Shown here one piece after another: positions 37,680-44,775 of a DNA stretch of 45,555 nt (positions are counted from its first letter, which is position 1; each line of letters begins with the position of its first letter). The stretch comes from Xanthobacteraceae bacterium (GTDB lineage: Bacteria > Pseudomonadota > Alphaproteobacteria > Rhizobiales > Xanthobacteraceae): NCBI GenBank assembly GCA_020441545.1, contig JAGRLZ010000151.1, positions 1 to 45,555 of the forward strand, read 5' to 3'. The position numbers and the translations under genes are program-made. Below the pieces are notes generated by a model, which saw only the letters and a list, made by a program, of their open reading frames with translations, was not told the DNA's origin and searched no databases.

Positions 37680-38028
37680 CGCCGCACGCCCCGGCCTCCC
37701 GGCGCGGACATTTTGTCTGCGCGCGCCGCGCGGGCATTTATTCTCTCCCCGCGCGCCGCGCGGTATTGGCCGGCCGGCGGTTTCGCCGGCGATGCAATGA
37801 CTGGTGGTGCAACGACTGGTGGTGTAACGACTGATGGTGCAACGACCGACACGCAGCTCCGGTCGTGCGGCCACGCACCCCGACGCACCCTACCGGGATA
37901 CAGACGCCGCCGGGTCCGTCGCATTTTGCCACAGCCGGCCGGGCCGCACCTTGCCACACGGATATTGTGCGCCGAAAAGAACGGCGTCACTATTGCCCCA
38001 AACAAAAGAAATCACATGAGGGAACGAA
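37680..38028. other. 349-bp gap before the second acyl-CoA ligase
   Basis: No gene is supported. The gap contains a direct repeat of GCGCGCCGCGCGG (about 37720-37775) and a 15-bp tandem array (37795-37850), then an AT-richer stretch leading to the ligase. No clear promoter elements could be fixed. Confidence 0.7.
37795..37850. repeat. 15-bp tandem array, about 3.7 units
   Basis: Units CAATGACTGGTGGTG, CAACGACTGGTGGTG and TAACGACTGATGGTG follow one another and end in the partial unit CAACGACCGAC. Units differ by one to three substitutions. Confidence 0.9.
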
Positions 38029-39606
38029 ATGACCAAACTCGAGGATGTCACCAATCTGGCTGATGCCGTGCGCCTTCACAGCAGGAGCCGCGGCAATTCG
38101 GTGATCTTTGATTTCGAGGATCGTATCTCGACCTTCGCCGATTTCGATGCGCACACCAATCAGGTTGCCAACGGCCTTGCCGCGCTCGGCGTCAAGCCCG
38201 GCGAGCGCGTCGCCTATCTCGGCAAGAACAGCGACATTTATTTCGAACTGCTGATCGGCGCCATGAAGGCGGGCGTGGTGATGACGCCGGTGAACTGGCG
38301 TCTCGCGGGCCCCGAGATCGCCTTCATCGTCGAGGACTGCAAGGCGGCGATCCTGTTCGTCGGCCCTGAATTCGTCGATCAGGCGCGAGGCATCAAGGAC
38401 CAGATCCCGAGCGTCCGCTTCATCATGACCACCGAAGGCGGCGCTCCCGAGTGGAAGGACGCGGCCCCGTGGCGCGACGCCCAAAGCAGCGCCGATCCCG
38501 ACCGGCCGATCGATGCGGGCGAAGTCGCCATCCAGCTCTATACGTCCGGCACCACCGGCAAGCCGAAGGGCGCGATGCTGTCGCACGGCAACATGCTGGC
38601 GATGATCCGCTCCGGCAACGGCGAGATTCCGGACTGGAACAAGTGGGACGATCAGGACGTCTCGCTGGTCGCGATGCCGGTGTTCCACATCGGCGGCACC
38701 GGCTGGGGCGCGCTCGGCCTCTACTTCGGTGCCAAGGGCGTGGTGGCCCGCGACTTCGACCCGACCAAGGTGCTGGACTTCATCGAGCACTCGAAGGTCA
38801 GCAAGATGTTCATGGTGCCGGCCGCGATGCAGTTCGTCGTGCGGCTGCCGCAGGCAAAGGACACCGACTTCTCGCGCCTGCGCCACATCGCCTATGGCGC
38901 CTCGCCGATTCCGGCCGCCCTGCTCAAGGAATGCATCGACGTCTTCAAGTGCGGCTTCGTGCAGATGTACGGCATGACCGAAACCACCGGCACCATCGTC
39001 GCGCTGCCGCCCGAGGATCACATCCCCGACGCGGAACGGATGCGCTCCGCCGGCAAGGCCCTGCCCGGCGTCGAACTGGCGATCCTCGGTCCGGACGGCA
39101 AGCCGCTGCCGCCGCGGCAGGTCGGCGAAATCGCCACCCGCTCCGGCGCCAACATGGTCGGCTACTGGAACCTGCCGGAAGCCACCTCCAAGACCATCAC
39201 CAAGGACGGCTGGCTGTTGACCGGCGACGCCGGATATCTCGACGAAGACGGCTACCTCTATATCCAGGACCGCATCAAGGACATGATTATCTCCGGCGGC
39301 GAGAACGTCTATCCGGCGGAGGTGGAAAGCGCGATCTGCGACCACCCCGACGTCGCGGAAGCCGCCGTGGTCGGCGTGCCCGACGACAAGTGGGGCGAGG
39401 CGGTCAAGGCGATCGTGGCGCTCAAGCCCGGCAAGACCGCCACCGCGACCGACATCATCAACTTCACCCGCACCCGGATCGCCGGCTACAAGACGCCGAA
39501 AACCGTGGACTTCCTGCCGGCGCTGCCGCGCAATCCGTCCGGCAAGATCCTGCGGCGCGAGTTGCGCGCCCCGTTCTGGGAAGGCAAGGAGCGGCAGGTG
39601 AACTGA
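38029..39606 (+). CDS. Long-chain-type acyl-CoA ligase
   Basis: A 525-residue AMP-forming ligase. The P-loop YTSGTTGKPKG is at 171-181, the mid motif MYGMTETTGTI near 315, the hinge region GDAGYLDEDGYLYIQDRIKD near 400-420 with GGENVYPAEVE, and the catalytic lysine in RNPSGKILRREL near the C-terminus. It activates a fatty or related acid for beta-oxidation. A GAGGGAA ribosome site lies before the ATG. It follows the DECR-like SDR on the same strand after 349 bp and is convergent with the acyl-CoA dehydrogenase. Exact substrate unknown. Confidence 0.92.
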   Translation: MTKLEDVTNLADAVRLHSRSRGNSVIFDFEDRISTFADFDAHTNQVANGLAALGVKPGERVAYLGKNSDIYFELLIGAMKAGVVMTPVNWRLAGPEIAFIVEDCKAAILFVGPEFVDQARGIKDQIPSVRFIMTTEGGAPEWKDAAPWRDAQSSADPDRPIDAGEVAIQLYTSGTTGKPKGAMLSHGNMLAMIRSGNGEIPDWNKWDDQDVSLVAMPVFHIGGTGWGALGLYFGAKGVVARDFDPTKVLDFIEHSKVSKMFMVPAAMQFVVRLPQAKDTDFSRLRHIAYGASPIPAALLKECIDVFKCGFVQMYGMTETTGTIVALPPEDHIPDAERMRSAGKALPGVELAILGPDGKPLPPRQVGEIATRSGANMVGYWNLPEATSKTITKDGWLLTGDAGYLDEDGYLYIQDRIKDMIISGGENVYPAEVESAICDHPDVAEAAVVGVPDDKWGEAVKAIVALKPGKTATATDIINFTRTRIAGYKTPKTVDFLPALPRNPSGKILRRELRAPFWEGKERQVN

Positions 39607-39609
39607 CGC

Positions 39610-39690
39610 GATCGCGCGCGCGATCCGGGGATCGTCTTATTGATTTATCTCGTCGTCCCGACATGCGCTGACGCGCATCAAGGGACGACG
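39610..39690. other. Hairpins downstream of the acyl-CoA ligase
   Basis: A perfect 16-bp palindrome, GATCGCGCGCGCGATC (39610-39625), starts four bases after the stop. A larger hairpin follows: CGTCGTCCC (39651-39659) pairs with GGGACGACG (39682-39690) around an inner ATGCGC/GCGCAT stem (39663-39668, 39673-39678). There is no U-tract, so it is not a standard intrinsic terminator, but it sits between convergent genes. Confidence 0.6.
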
Positions 39691-39822
39691 CATCGAGGGA
39701 CGATGAGAAACATCCGCGGTTGCCATGACGACGCGCGATCCATCCTCGGCGTCGTCCCCGCGCAGGCGGGAACGACCGGGACAATTGCATTCATCGCAAC
39801 TAGGACGTGAGGGAAACGCCCC

Positions 39823-41097
39823 TCACCTCTTGTTCGCTCCCATGTAGCCGAACAGGAAGCCGGCGACCTTGCGCATCTGAATCTCCTCGCTGCCTTCGGT
39901 AATGCGGTAGCGGCGATGGTGCCGGTAGATGTGCTCGAACGGCTTGTGCCGCGAATAGCCGATGCCGCCATGGACCTGGATGGCGCGGTCCGCCGCCTGC
40001 CCGCACAGCCGGTTCGCCCAGTAGTTGCACATCGACACCTTGTCCGACAGCGTGTGCTCGACCTGCGCCTGCGTCAGTCGGTCCATCTCCCAGGCGGTCT
40101 TGCGGATCAGGAGGCGCAGCATCTCGGCCTGGGTCGCAAGCTCGACGAGCGGAAACTGGATCGCCTGGTTGCGCGCCAGTTCTTCACCAAACGGCTTGCG
40201 CTCGCGCGCATATTTCACGCTCTCGTTGATGCAGTAGACCGCGGCGCCGAGCGAACTCGCCGCCTGCCGGATACGGTTCTCGTGGACGAAGCACTGCGCC
40301 AGCGACAGCCCGCGCCCGACCTCGCCGAACAGCGCGTCGTCCGGCACGAACACATCGGTGAAGCTGACGCGCGGATGATCGGTCGGCATGTTGAAGGTCC
40401 ACAGATATTCCTCGACCTTCACGCCTTCGGCATCCGCCGGCACCAGGAAGCAGGTGATGCCGCGCGCGTCGCCGTCGTTGCCCGAGGTGCGGGCGAACAG
40501 CGCGCAATGGGTGGCGACGTGCATTCCCGTCGTCCACATCTTCTCGCCATTGATGATCCAGCCCGACCTGCCGTCGCGCGTGCCCTGCACGGCGCGGGTT
40601 TCCATGTGGGTCGCGTCCGAGCCGTGGTCGGGCTCCGTCAACCCGAAGGTGATGCGATACTTGCCGGTGATCGAACCTTCGATCATCGCCTTCTGGTCGT
40701 CGCGGCCATAAAGGTCGAGCATCTTCACGATCGGGAAATTGCCGACGATGGAGTGCTCGTTCTGCAGGTCGTTGTGCAGGCCCAATCCCTGCGAGGCGAA
40801 ATGCTCGCGGATCACCGCCATCCAGAGGTTGGAGCCGTCCCTGCCGCCATAGCGTTTCGGAATCGCGAAACGCAAATGTCCGGCGGCGTCCGCCGCGTCC
40901 TTGGCCTGCCGCAACAGCGCTTCCCATTCGTGGCGCGGCAGGCCGCCGTTCTCGAAATCGGTGCGCGCCCATTCGCGGCGATGATCGAAGAAGCGGATAT
41001 TGTCGTCGCGCTGTTCGAGCGGCCTGATCTTGTCGGCGATGAAGCGATCGAGTTCCGCGAGGTAGGCCACGAGGTCGGAAGGCAACGCGAAATCCAA
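39823..41097 (-). CDS. Acyl-CoA dehydrogenase
   Basis: A 424-residue FAD enzyme introducing the alpha,beta double bond in an acyl-CoA. Signatures: RITFGLTEPDHGSDATHM in the flavin-binding middle domain, INGEKMWTTG, and IQVHGGIGYSRHKPFEHIYR followed by ITEGSEEIQ, whose Glu is at the usual catalytic base position. The frame is open upstream to 41238, but the family N-terminus DFALPSDLVAYLAELD begins right after a TTG at 41097. GGGAGAG lies five bases upstream of that codon, so TTG is the chosen start. It is divergent from a crotonase gene, with a palindrome between. Confidence 0.93.
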   Translation of the reverse strand: MDFALPSDLVAYLAELDRFIADKIRPLEQRDDNIRFFDHRREWARTDFENGGLPRHEWEALLRQAKDAADAAGHLRFAIPKRYGGRDGSNLWMAVIREHFASQGLGLHNDLQNEHSIVGNFPIVKMLDLYGRDDQKAMIEGSITGKYRITFGLTEPDHGSDATHMETRAVQGTRDGRSGWIINGEKMWTTGMHVATHCALFARTSGNDGDARGITCFLVPADAEGVKVEEYLWTFNMPTDHPRVSFTDVFVPDDALFGEVGRGLSLAQCFVHENRIRQAASSLGAAVYCINESVKYARERKPFGEELARNQAIQFPLVELATQAEMLRLLIRKTAWEMDRLTQAQVEHTLSDKVSMCNYWANRLCGQAADRAIQVHGGIGYSRHKPFEHIYRHHRRYRITEGSEEIQMRKVAGFLFGYMGANKR

Positions 41098-41102
41098 GTT
41101 CT

Positions 41103-41109
41103 CTCTCCC
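41103..41109 (-). promoter_or_regulatory. Ribosome site deciding a TTG start for the acyl-CoA dehydrogenase
   Basis: GGGAGAG lies five bases before the TTG at 41095-41097, while the upstream in-frame ATG at 41166 has no purine-rich site. This supports the rare TTG start. Confidence 0.65.
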
Positions 41110-41197
41110 GGTTTGCGGTCCGCAAGCCCTGCCGCGGACGGGCGCGGCAGGTGTTCGCGCGATCATGCGATGTGGTTTGTCGCGGCGATTAAGGTGG

Positions 41198-41209
41198 GAT
41201 ATGCATATC
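41198..41209. promoter_or_regulatory. Perfect 12-bp palindrome in a divergent promoter region
   Basis: GATATGCATATC is exactly self-complementary and lies in the 272-bp gap between the acyl-CoA dehydrogenase and a divergent crotonase gene, in an AT-rich spot. It is a possible operator; no known factor is recognised. Confidence 0.35.
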
Positions 41210-41251
41210 AAGTCAAGCAAGCGCCGGCTTCGATGCATGGTATCGGGTAGC

Positions 41252-41299
41252 CATCATGGGCCACCGACATCATGGGCCACCAACATCATGGGCCATCAC
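41252..41299. repeat. Three-unit 16-bp tandem array
   Basis: Three adjacent 16-bp units, CATCATGGGCCACCGA, CATCATGGGCCACCAA and CATCATGGGCCATCAC, lie between the palindrome at 41198 and the crotonase start. Each unit carries ATG, which creates false start codons. Confidence 0.92.
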
Positions 41300-41369
41300 C
41301 AGCGTGGATCGGCGGCATCGCCGCACCGGGGAATATTCCTCGCGATGAACAGCAGTCACGGGAGTGAAC

Positions 41370-42149
41370 ATGGATCTGAAGTTCTCGAAAGTCACCCGCA
41401 AGGGACCGATCACCATCGTGACGCTGTCGCGGCCGGAGGTTTACAACGCCCTGCACACCGACGCGCATTTCGAGCTGCATGAGGTGTTCAACGCCTTCGC
41501 CGCCGATCCCGACCAGTGGGTCGCGATCGTCACCGGCGCGGGCGACAAGGCGTTCTGCGCCGGCAACGACCTCAAGTGGCAGGCCGCCGGCGGCAAGCGC
41601 GGCTGGGCGTCGAGCGGCTTCGGCGGACTGACCTCGCGCTTCGATTGCGACAAGCCGATCATCGCCGCCGTCAACGGCGTCGCGATGGGCGGCGGCTTCG
41701 AGATCGCGCTGGCCTGCGACCTCATCATCGCCGCCGAGAACGCCAAGTTCGCCCTGCCCGAGCCGCGTGTCGGCCTCGCCGCGCTGGCGGGTGGCCTGCA
41801 CCGGCTGCCGCGCCAGATCGGCCTGAAGCAGGCGATGGGCATGATCCTCACCGCCCGGCACGTCTCCGCGCGCGAGGGACTCGAGCTCGGCTTCGTCAAC
41901 GAGGTGGTGCCGCAGGGCGAGGTGGTGGCGGCGGCCGAACGCTGGGCCGAGACGATCTGCCAGAACAGCCCGATGTCGATCCGCGCCTCGAAGCAGACGC
42001 TCCAGCGCGGGCTCGAGACCTCGCTCGAACAGGCGATCGCCGAGCAGCGCGAGTATCCGGCCGTCAAGGCGATGGCGGCATCGCAGGACTATATCGAAGG
42101 CCCGAAGGCGTTTTCGGAGAAGCGCCCGCCGAAGTGGCTGGGGAAGTAA
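41370..42149 (+). CDS. Enoyl-CoA hydratase/isomerase family protein
   Basis: A 259-residue crotonase. Oxyanion-hole motifs are KAFCAGNDLKW (60-70) and GVAMGGGFEIAL (103-114). E131 in FALPEPRVG aligns with the first catalytic Glu of classical hydratase (E144 in rat). The second Glu (E164) aligns with G157 in KQAMGMILTA. With one acid missing, efficient hydration is doubtful, and an isomerase, hydrolase or decarboxylase activity is possible. The ATG at 41370 follows GGGAG by five bases; a GTG at 41364 is less likely. It is divergent from the acyl-CoA dehydrogenase and convergent with DUF6285. Confidence 0.9.
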   Translation: MDLKFSKVTRKGPITIVTLSRPEVYNALHTDAHFELHEVFNAFAADPDQWVAIVTGAGDKAFCAGNDLKWQAAGGKRGWASSGFGGLTSRFDCDKPIIAAVNGVAMGGGFEIALACDLIIAAENAKFALPEPRVGLAALAGGLHRLPRQIGLKQAMGMILTARHVSAREGLELGFVNEVVPQGEVVAAAERWAETICQNSPMSIRASKQTLQRGLETSLEQAIAEQREYPAVKAMAASQDYIEGPKAFSEKRPPKWLGK

Positions 42150-42215
42150 GGGGACCCATTCGACGGGATCGCGGTGCCCGGCCTCGTGCCGGGCATCGAC
42201 GTCTTTGCAGGCGAC

Positions 42216-42377
42216 CGAAACGCGACGTCATCGTCCGCCAACGGGTCCCCGCCTTCGCGGCCCGATGACAGGCTCCGGCGGACGATCCAGTATTCGAGAC
42301 GGGCGTAAGTAAAATCAGAATCAAATACGGGTACTGGATACTCCGCCTTCGCGGAGTATGACGATTTTCGTGTTGAA
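42216..42377 (-). repeat. Dispersed hairpin-rich repeat, copy 2
   Basis: This is a diverged reverse-complement copy of 9418-9580. It forms a perfect 9-bp hairpin, ATACTCCGC (42338-42346) with GCGGAGTAT (42351-42359) around CTTC. It also has the long-range inverted arms ATCGTCCGCC/GGCGGACGAT (about 42231-42240 and 42287-42296). Like copy 1 it lies between two convergent genes, which fits a transcription-ending role. Confidence 0.8.
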
Positions 42378-42424
42378 GGTCCGTTCGGAAAAAGATGGTC
42401 CATCAAAGGTTCAGGACGATACCC

Positions 42425-42811
42425 TCACGACGGCTTGGGTTCGCGCGCCAGCTCCCGCCTGTAGCTCGCATAGTTGGGCTGGTCGACCGCCAGCTTGTCC
42501 ATGGTGGTGCGCCACAGATGTTCGGCGACGCCGGGCGTGGCGAGATCGAGCGTGCCGCGGCCGATGGCCTCGGCCAGCTTGCGGTTGAGGTCGAGCAGGT
42601 CACCCTCCTCGCCCAGGAGATGCGACAGCCGCGCGCGCTCCGCGTCCTCGCCCGGCCCGGCCAGCGTCAGTTGCCGCGCCACGAGATCGAGCGCGTTGAT
42701 CGCGACCCGCAGCTTGAAGGCGCTGTGCCCCTTCAGGGCCGGCGCGATGTCGTCGCGCAGAAAATCGGCCACGGCGGTTACGAGTTCGATCGGCGTCGGT
42801 TCGTCCTGCAT
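42425..42811 (-). CDS. DUF6285 protein, likely partner of the adjacent APH kinase
   Basis: A 128-residue mainly helical protein: IELVTAVADFLRDDIAPALK (8-27), KLRVAINALDLVARQL (33-48), LLGEEGDLLDLNRKLAEAI (69-87) and a C-terminal YASYRRELA. It matches my recollection of the DUF6285 family, whose genes sit directly after APH-type phosphotransferases. In P. putida the small protein LvaB, encoded beside the kinase LvaA, is required for kinase activity; equivalence here is inference. It begins seven bases after the kinase stop with GAGGGATCA overlapping that stop, so translation is coupled. Confidence 0.8.
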   Translation of the reverse strand: MQDEPTPIELVTAVADFLRDDIAPALKGHSAFKLRVAINALDLVARQLTLAGPGEDAERARLSHLLGEEGDLLDLNRKLAEAIGRGTLDLATPGVAEHLWRTTMDKLAVDQPNYASYRRELAREPKPS

Positions 42812-42818
42812 TGATCCC

Positions 42819-43808
42819 TCACCCGCGCGGCGCCAGAAGGCGCAACAGGTCGATTTCGGTTTCCGAGGTGCGGCGTCCGATCATGGCGCGTTCCATGGAG
42901 CGGTCGCCGGTGCGGAAGCGGTGCATCATGCCGCAGCACATGACGCCCCAGCGCAGCGTGCCCATCACTTCCCAGAACGCGACGCGCGCGGGATCGACGT
43001 GGCCGCCTTCCGCCTCGTAGCCCGCGAACAGCTCCTCGCGGCGTCCCAACCCGCCGACCGGCTTGTCGATCTCGCCGAAGCGCCATGAATTGACGCAGAT
43101 CCAGCCGAGGTCCTCCATCGGATCGCCGAAATGCGCCAGCTCCCAGTCGAGCACGGCCCGCGCGCCATCGGGACCGACGATGAGGTTGCCGTGGCGGAAA
43201 TCGCCATGCACCAGCGTGGTTTCCGCCGAGGGGCCGGGGTCGTTGTCGCGCAGCCAGCGCAACGCCAGCTCGAACACCGGACGCGGCCACTGATAGTCGC
43301 GGTAGTCCTGCGCTAGCTCCGCGATTTCCTTCGCGGCCGTCATCCGCCGCAGCTTCGGCAGCCGCGCAGGGTCCAGCCTGTGGATTTTCGCCAGCACTCC
43401 GCCGAGTTGACGCGCCAGCATCGGGCGCGCCGCCGCGAACTGGGCGTCCCGCAGAATTTTGCGCGGGATGGTCTCGCCGGCCACGCGCGCCATGATGAAG
43501 CCGGTGCCGAGTTCATCCGCCGCGGTCAGAACGTGCAGGACGCGCGGCGACGGTATCCCCGCTTCATAAGCCTCCCGCATCAGCACGGCCTCGGCATCGA
43601 GGCCGGCGGCACGCTCCGGCGCGGCGCCATAGCCTGGCGGCGCGCGCCGCAGGATCGCACCGATATTGCCATCGGGATGGACGATGTCGAACGACCAGGT
43701 TTCCTGGCTGGCGCCGCCGGACAGGCGGGCGGCGCCGGCGATGCCGGTCGCGCCCGGGCACCACGCCGGAACGGAGCGCCCGAGCCGGTCCTCGGTGGTC
43801 GCGGCCAA
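42819..43808 (-). CDS. APH-fold phosphotransferase (ACAD10/LvaA-type)
   Basis: A 329-residue kinase of the aminoglycoside-phosphotransferase/choline-kinase fold. The N-lobe nucleotide motif is LSGGASQETWSFD (29-41), the catalytic loop LVHGDFRHGNLIV (199-211) has D203 and N208, and the metal-binding D221 is in LDWELAHFGDP. It resembles the kinase domain of human ACAD10/11 and LvaA, which phosphorylate 4-hydroxyacyl-CoA, more than drug-modifying enzymes. The start is TTG 43808, the first possible codon after an in-frame TAA that ends the preceding crotonase; no ATG occurs for about 75 codons. It is tightly placed between the PaaG-like gene and DUF6285. Confidence 0.88.
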   Translation of the reverse strand: MAATTEDRLGRSVPAWCPGATGIAGAARLSGGASQETWSFDIVHPDGNIGAILRRAPPGYGAAPERAAGLDAEAVLMREAYEAGIPSPRVLHVLTAADELGTGFIMARVAGETIPRKILRDAQFAAARPMLARQLGGVLAKIHRLDPARLPKLRRMTAAKEIAELAQDYRDYQWPRPVFELALRWLRDNDPGPSAETTLVHGDFRHGNLIVGPDGARAVLDWELAHFGDPMEDLGWICVNSWRFGEIDKPVGGLGRREELFAGYEAEGGHVDPARVAFWEVMGTLRWGVMCCGMMHRFRTGDRSMERAMIGRRTSETEIDLLRLLAPRG

Positions 43809-43811
43809 GCT

Positions 43812-44609
43812 TTACTTGCCCTTGAACTTCGCCGGCCGCTTCTCGAGAAACGCGGAGACGCCTTCCTTGAAGTCGTCGGCGGCGCCGGCGATACGCTGCG
43901 ACTGCACCTCGAGGTTGAGCTGCTCCTCGAAGGAATTCTCCGGGCTGTCCCAGTAGAGCTTGCGGATCAGCGACAACGCGATGGTCGGCCCGGCGGCGAG
44001 ATCGCGCGCGAGCTTCATGGTTTCGTCCATCAGCACGGCGTCGTCATGGACGCGGTTGACGAGGCCCCACTCCAGCGCCTTCTCCGCCGGAAGCTTCTCG
44101 CCCATCAGCGACAGTTCGACCGCGCGCGCCTTGCCGACCAGCCGCGGCAGCAGCCAGCTCGAGCCGCAATCCGGCACCAGCCCGATGCGACGGAACGCCT
44201 GAAGAAAGTACGACGAGCGCGCGCACAGGATCATGTCGCCCATCAGCGCGAAGCTCATGCCGGCGCCGGCGGCGACACCGTTGACCGCGGTGACGATCGG
44301 GCAATGCAGGTAGCGCAGCCGCCGCAGGATCGGGTGATAGCCGATCTCCAGCGACGCGCCGGCATTGGTGCGGGCGCCGGGCTTTGCGCTCTTGTTGCGG
44401 CCCTGCAGGTTGGCGCCGGCGCAGAACGCGCGGCCCGCGCCGGTCAGCACCACGCAACGCACCTCGTCGCGCCTGTCCTCGATGGCGTCGAGCGCCTCCG
44501 ACAGGCCGCCGAGCAGATCCATCGAGATGGCGTTCATCACCTCCTGATGATCGAATTTGAGGACGGCCACCGAGCCATCGATATCGAGCGTCACGTGCTT
44601 GAACTGCAT
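43812..44609 (-). CDS. Crotonase-family enzyme, PaaG-like isomerase
   Basis: A 265-residue crotonase. The oxyanion-hole regions are RAFCAGANLQG (60-70) and GVAAGAGMSFAL (111-122). The active-site stretch RRIGLVPDCGSSWLLPRLVG (140-159) resembles PaaG-type enoyl/epoxide isomerases, with D147 at the catalytic Asp position and Phe139 where hydratases have Glu. It would thus be an isomerase and not a hydratase. GAGGAAACC precedes the ATG. Its stop codon is followed by one codon and then the TTG start of the kinase in the same frame, so the three minus-strand genes form one operon. It is divergent from the last SDR. Confidence 0.88.
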   Translation of the reverse strand: MQFKHVTLDIDGSVAVLKFDHQEVMNAISMDLLGGLSEALDAIEDRRDEVRCVVLTGAGRAFCAGANLQGRNKSAKPGARTNAGASLEIGYHPILRRLRYLHCPIVTAVNGVAAGAGMSFALMGDMILCARSSYFLQAFRRIGLVPDCGSSWLLPRLVGKARAVELSLMGEKLPAEKALEWGLVNRVHDDAVLMDETMKLARDLAAGPTIALSLIRKLYWDSPENSFEEQLNLEVQSQRIAGAADDFKEGVSAFLEKRPAKFKGK

Positions 44610-44775
44610 GGTTTCCTCGTCAAAGCGCGCGCCCCGCCTCGTGCGGGCGCGCCGGTTTCATGATTGGCGTTCGCCCGCATATTTGATTTTTCACGCGCGG
44701 TTGTCCATGCTCCCGCGCGCAAAATGCCGGCCTTGCCGCGCATGGCTCCCCTTTCGGCGAAACAACGGAAACGAC

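Noticed and set aside
42819-43808. The APH-fold protein as an aminoglycoside resistance enzyme.
   Set aside because: Its motifs and coupling with DUF6285 and acyl-CoA genes fit the ACAD10/LvaA metabolic subgroup, and nothing nearby suggests a resistance element.
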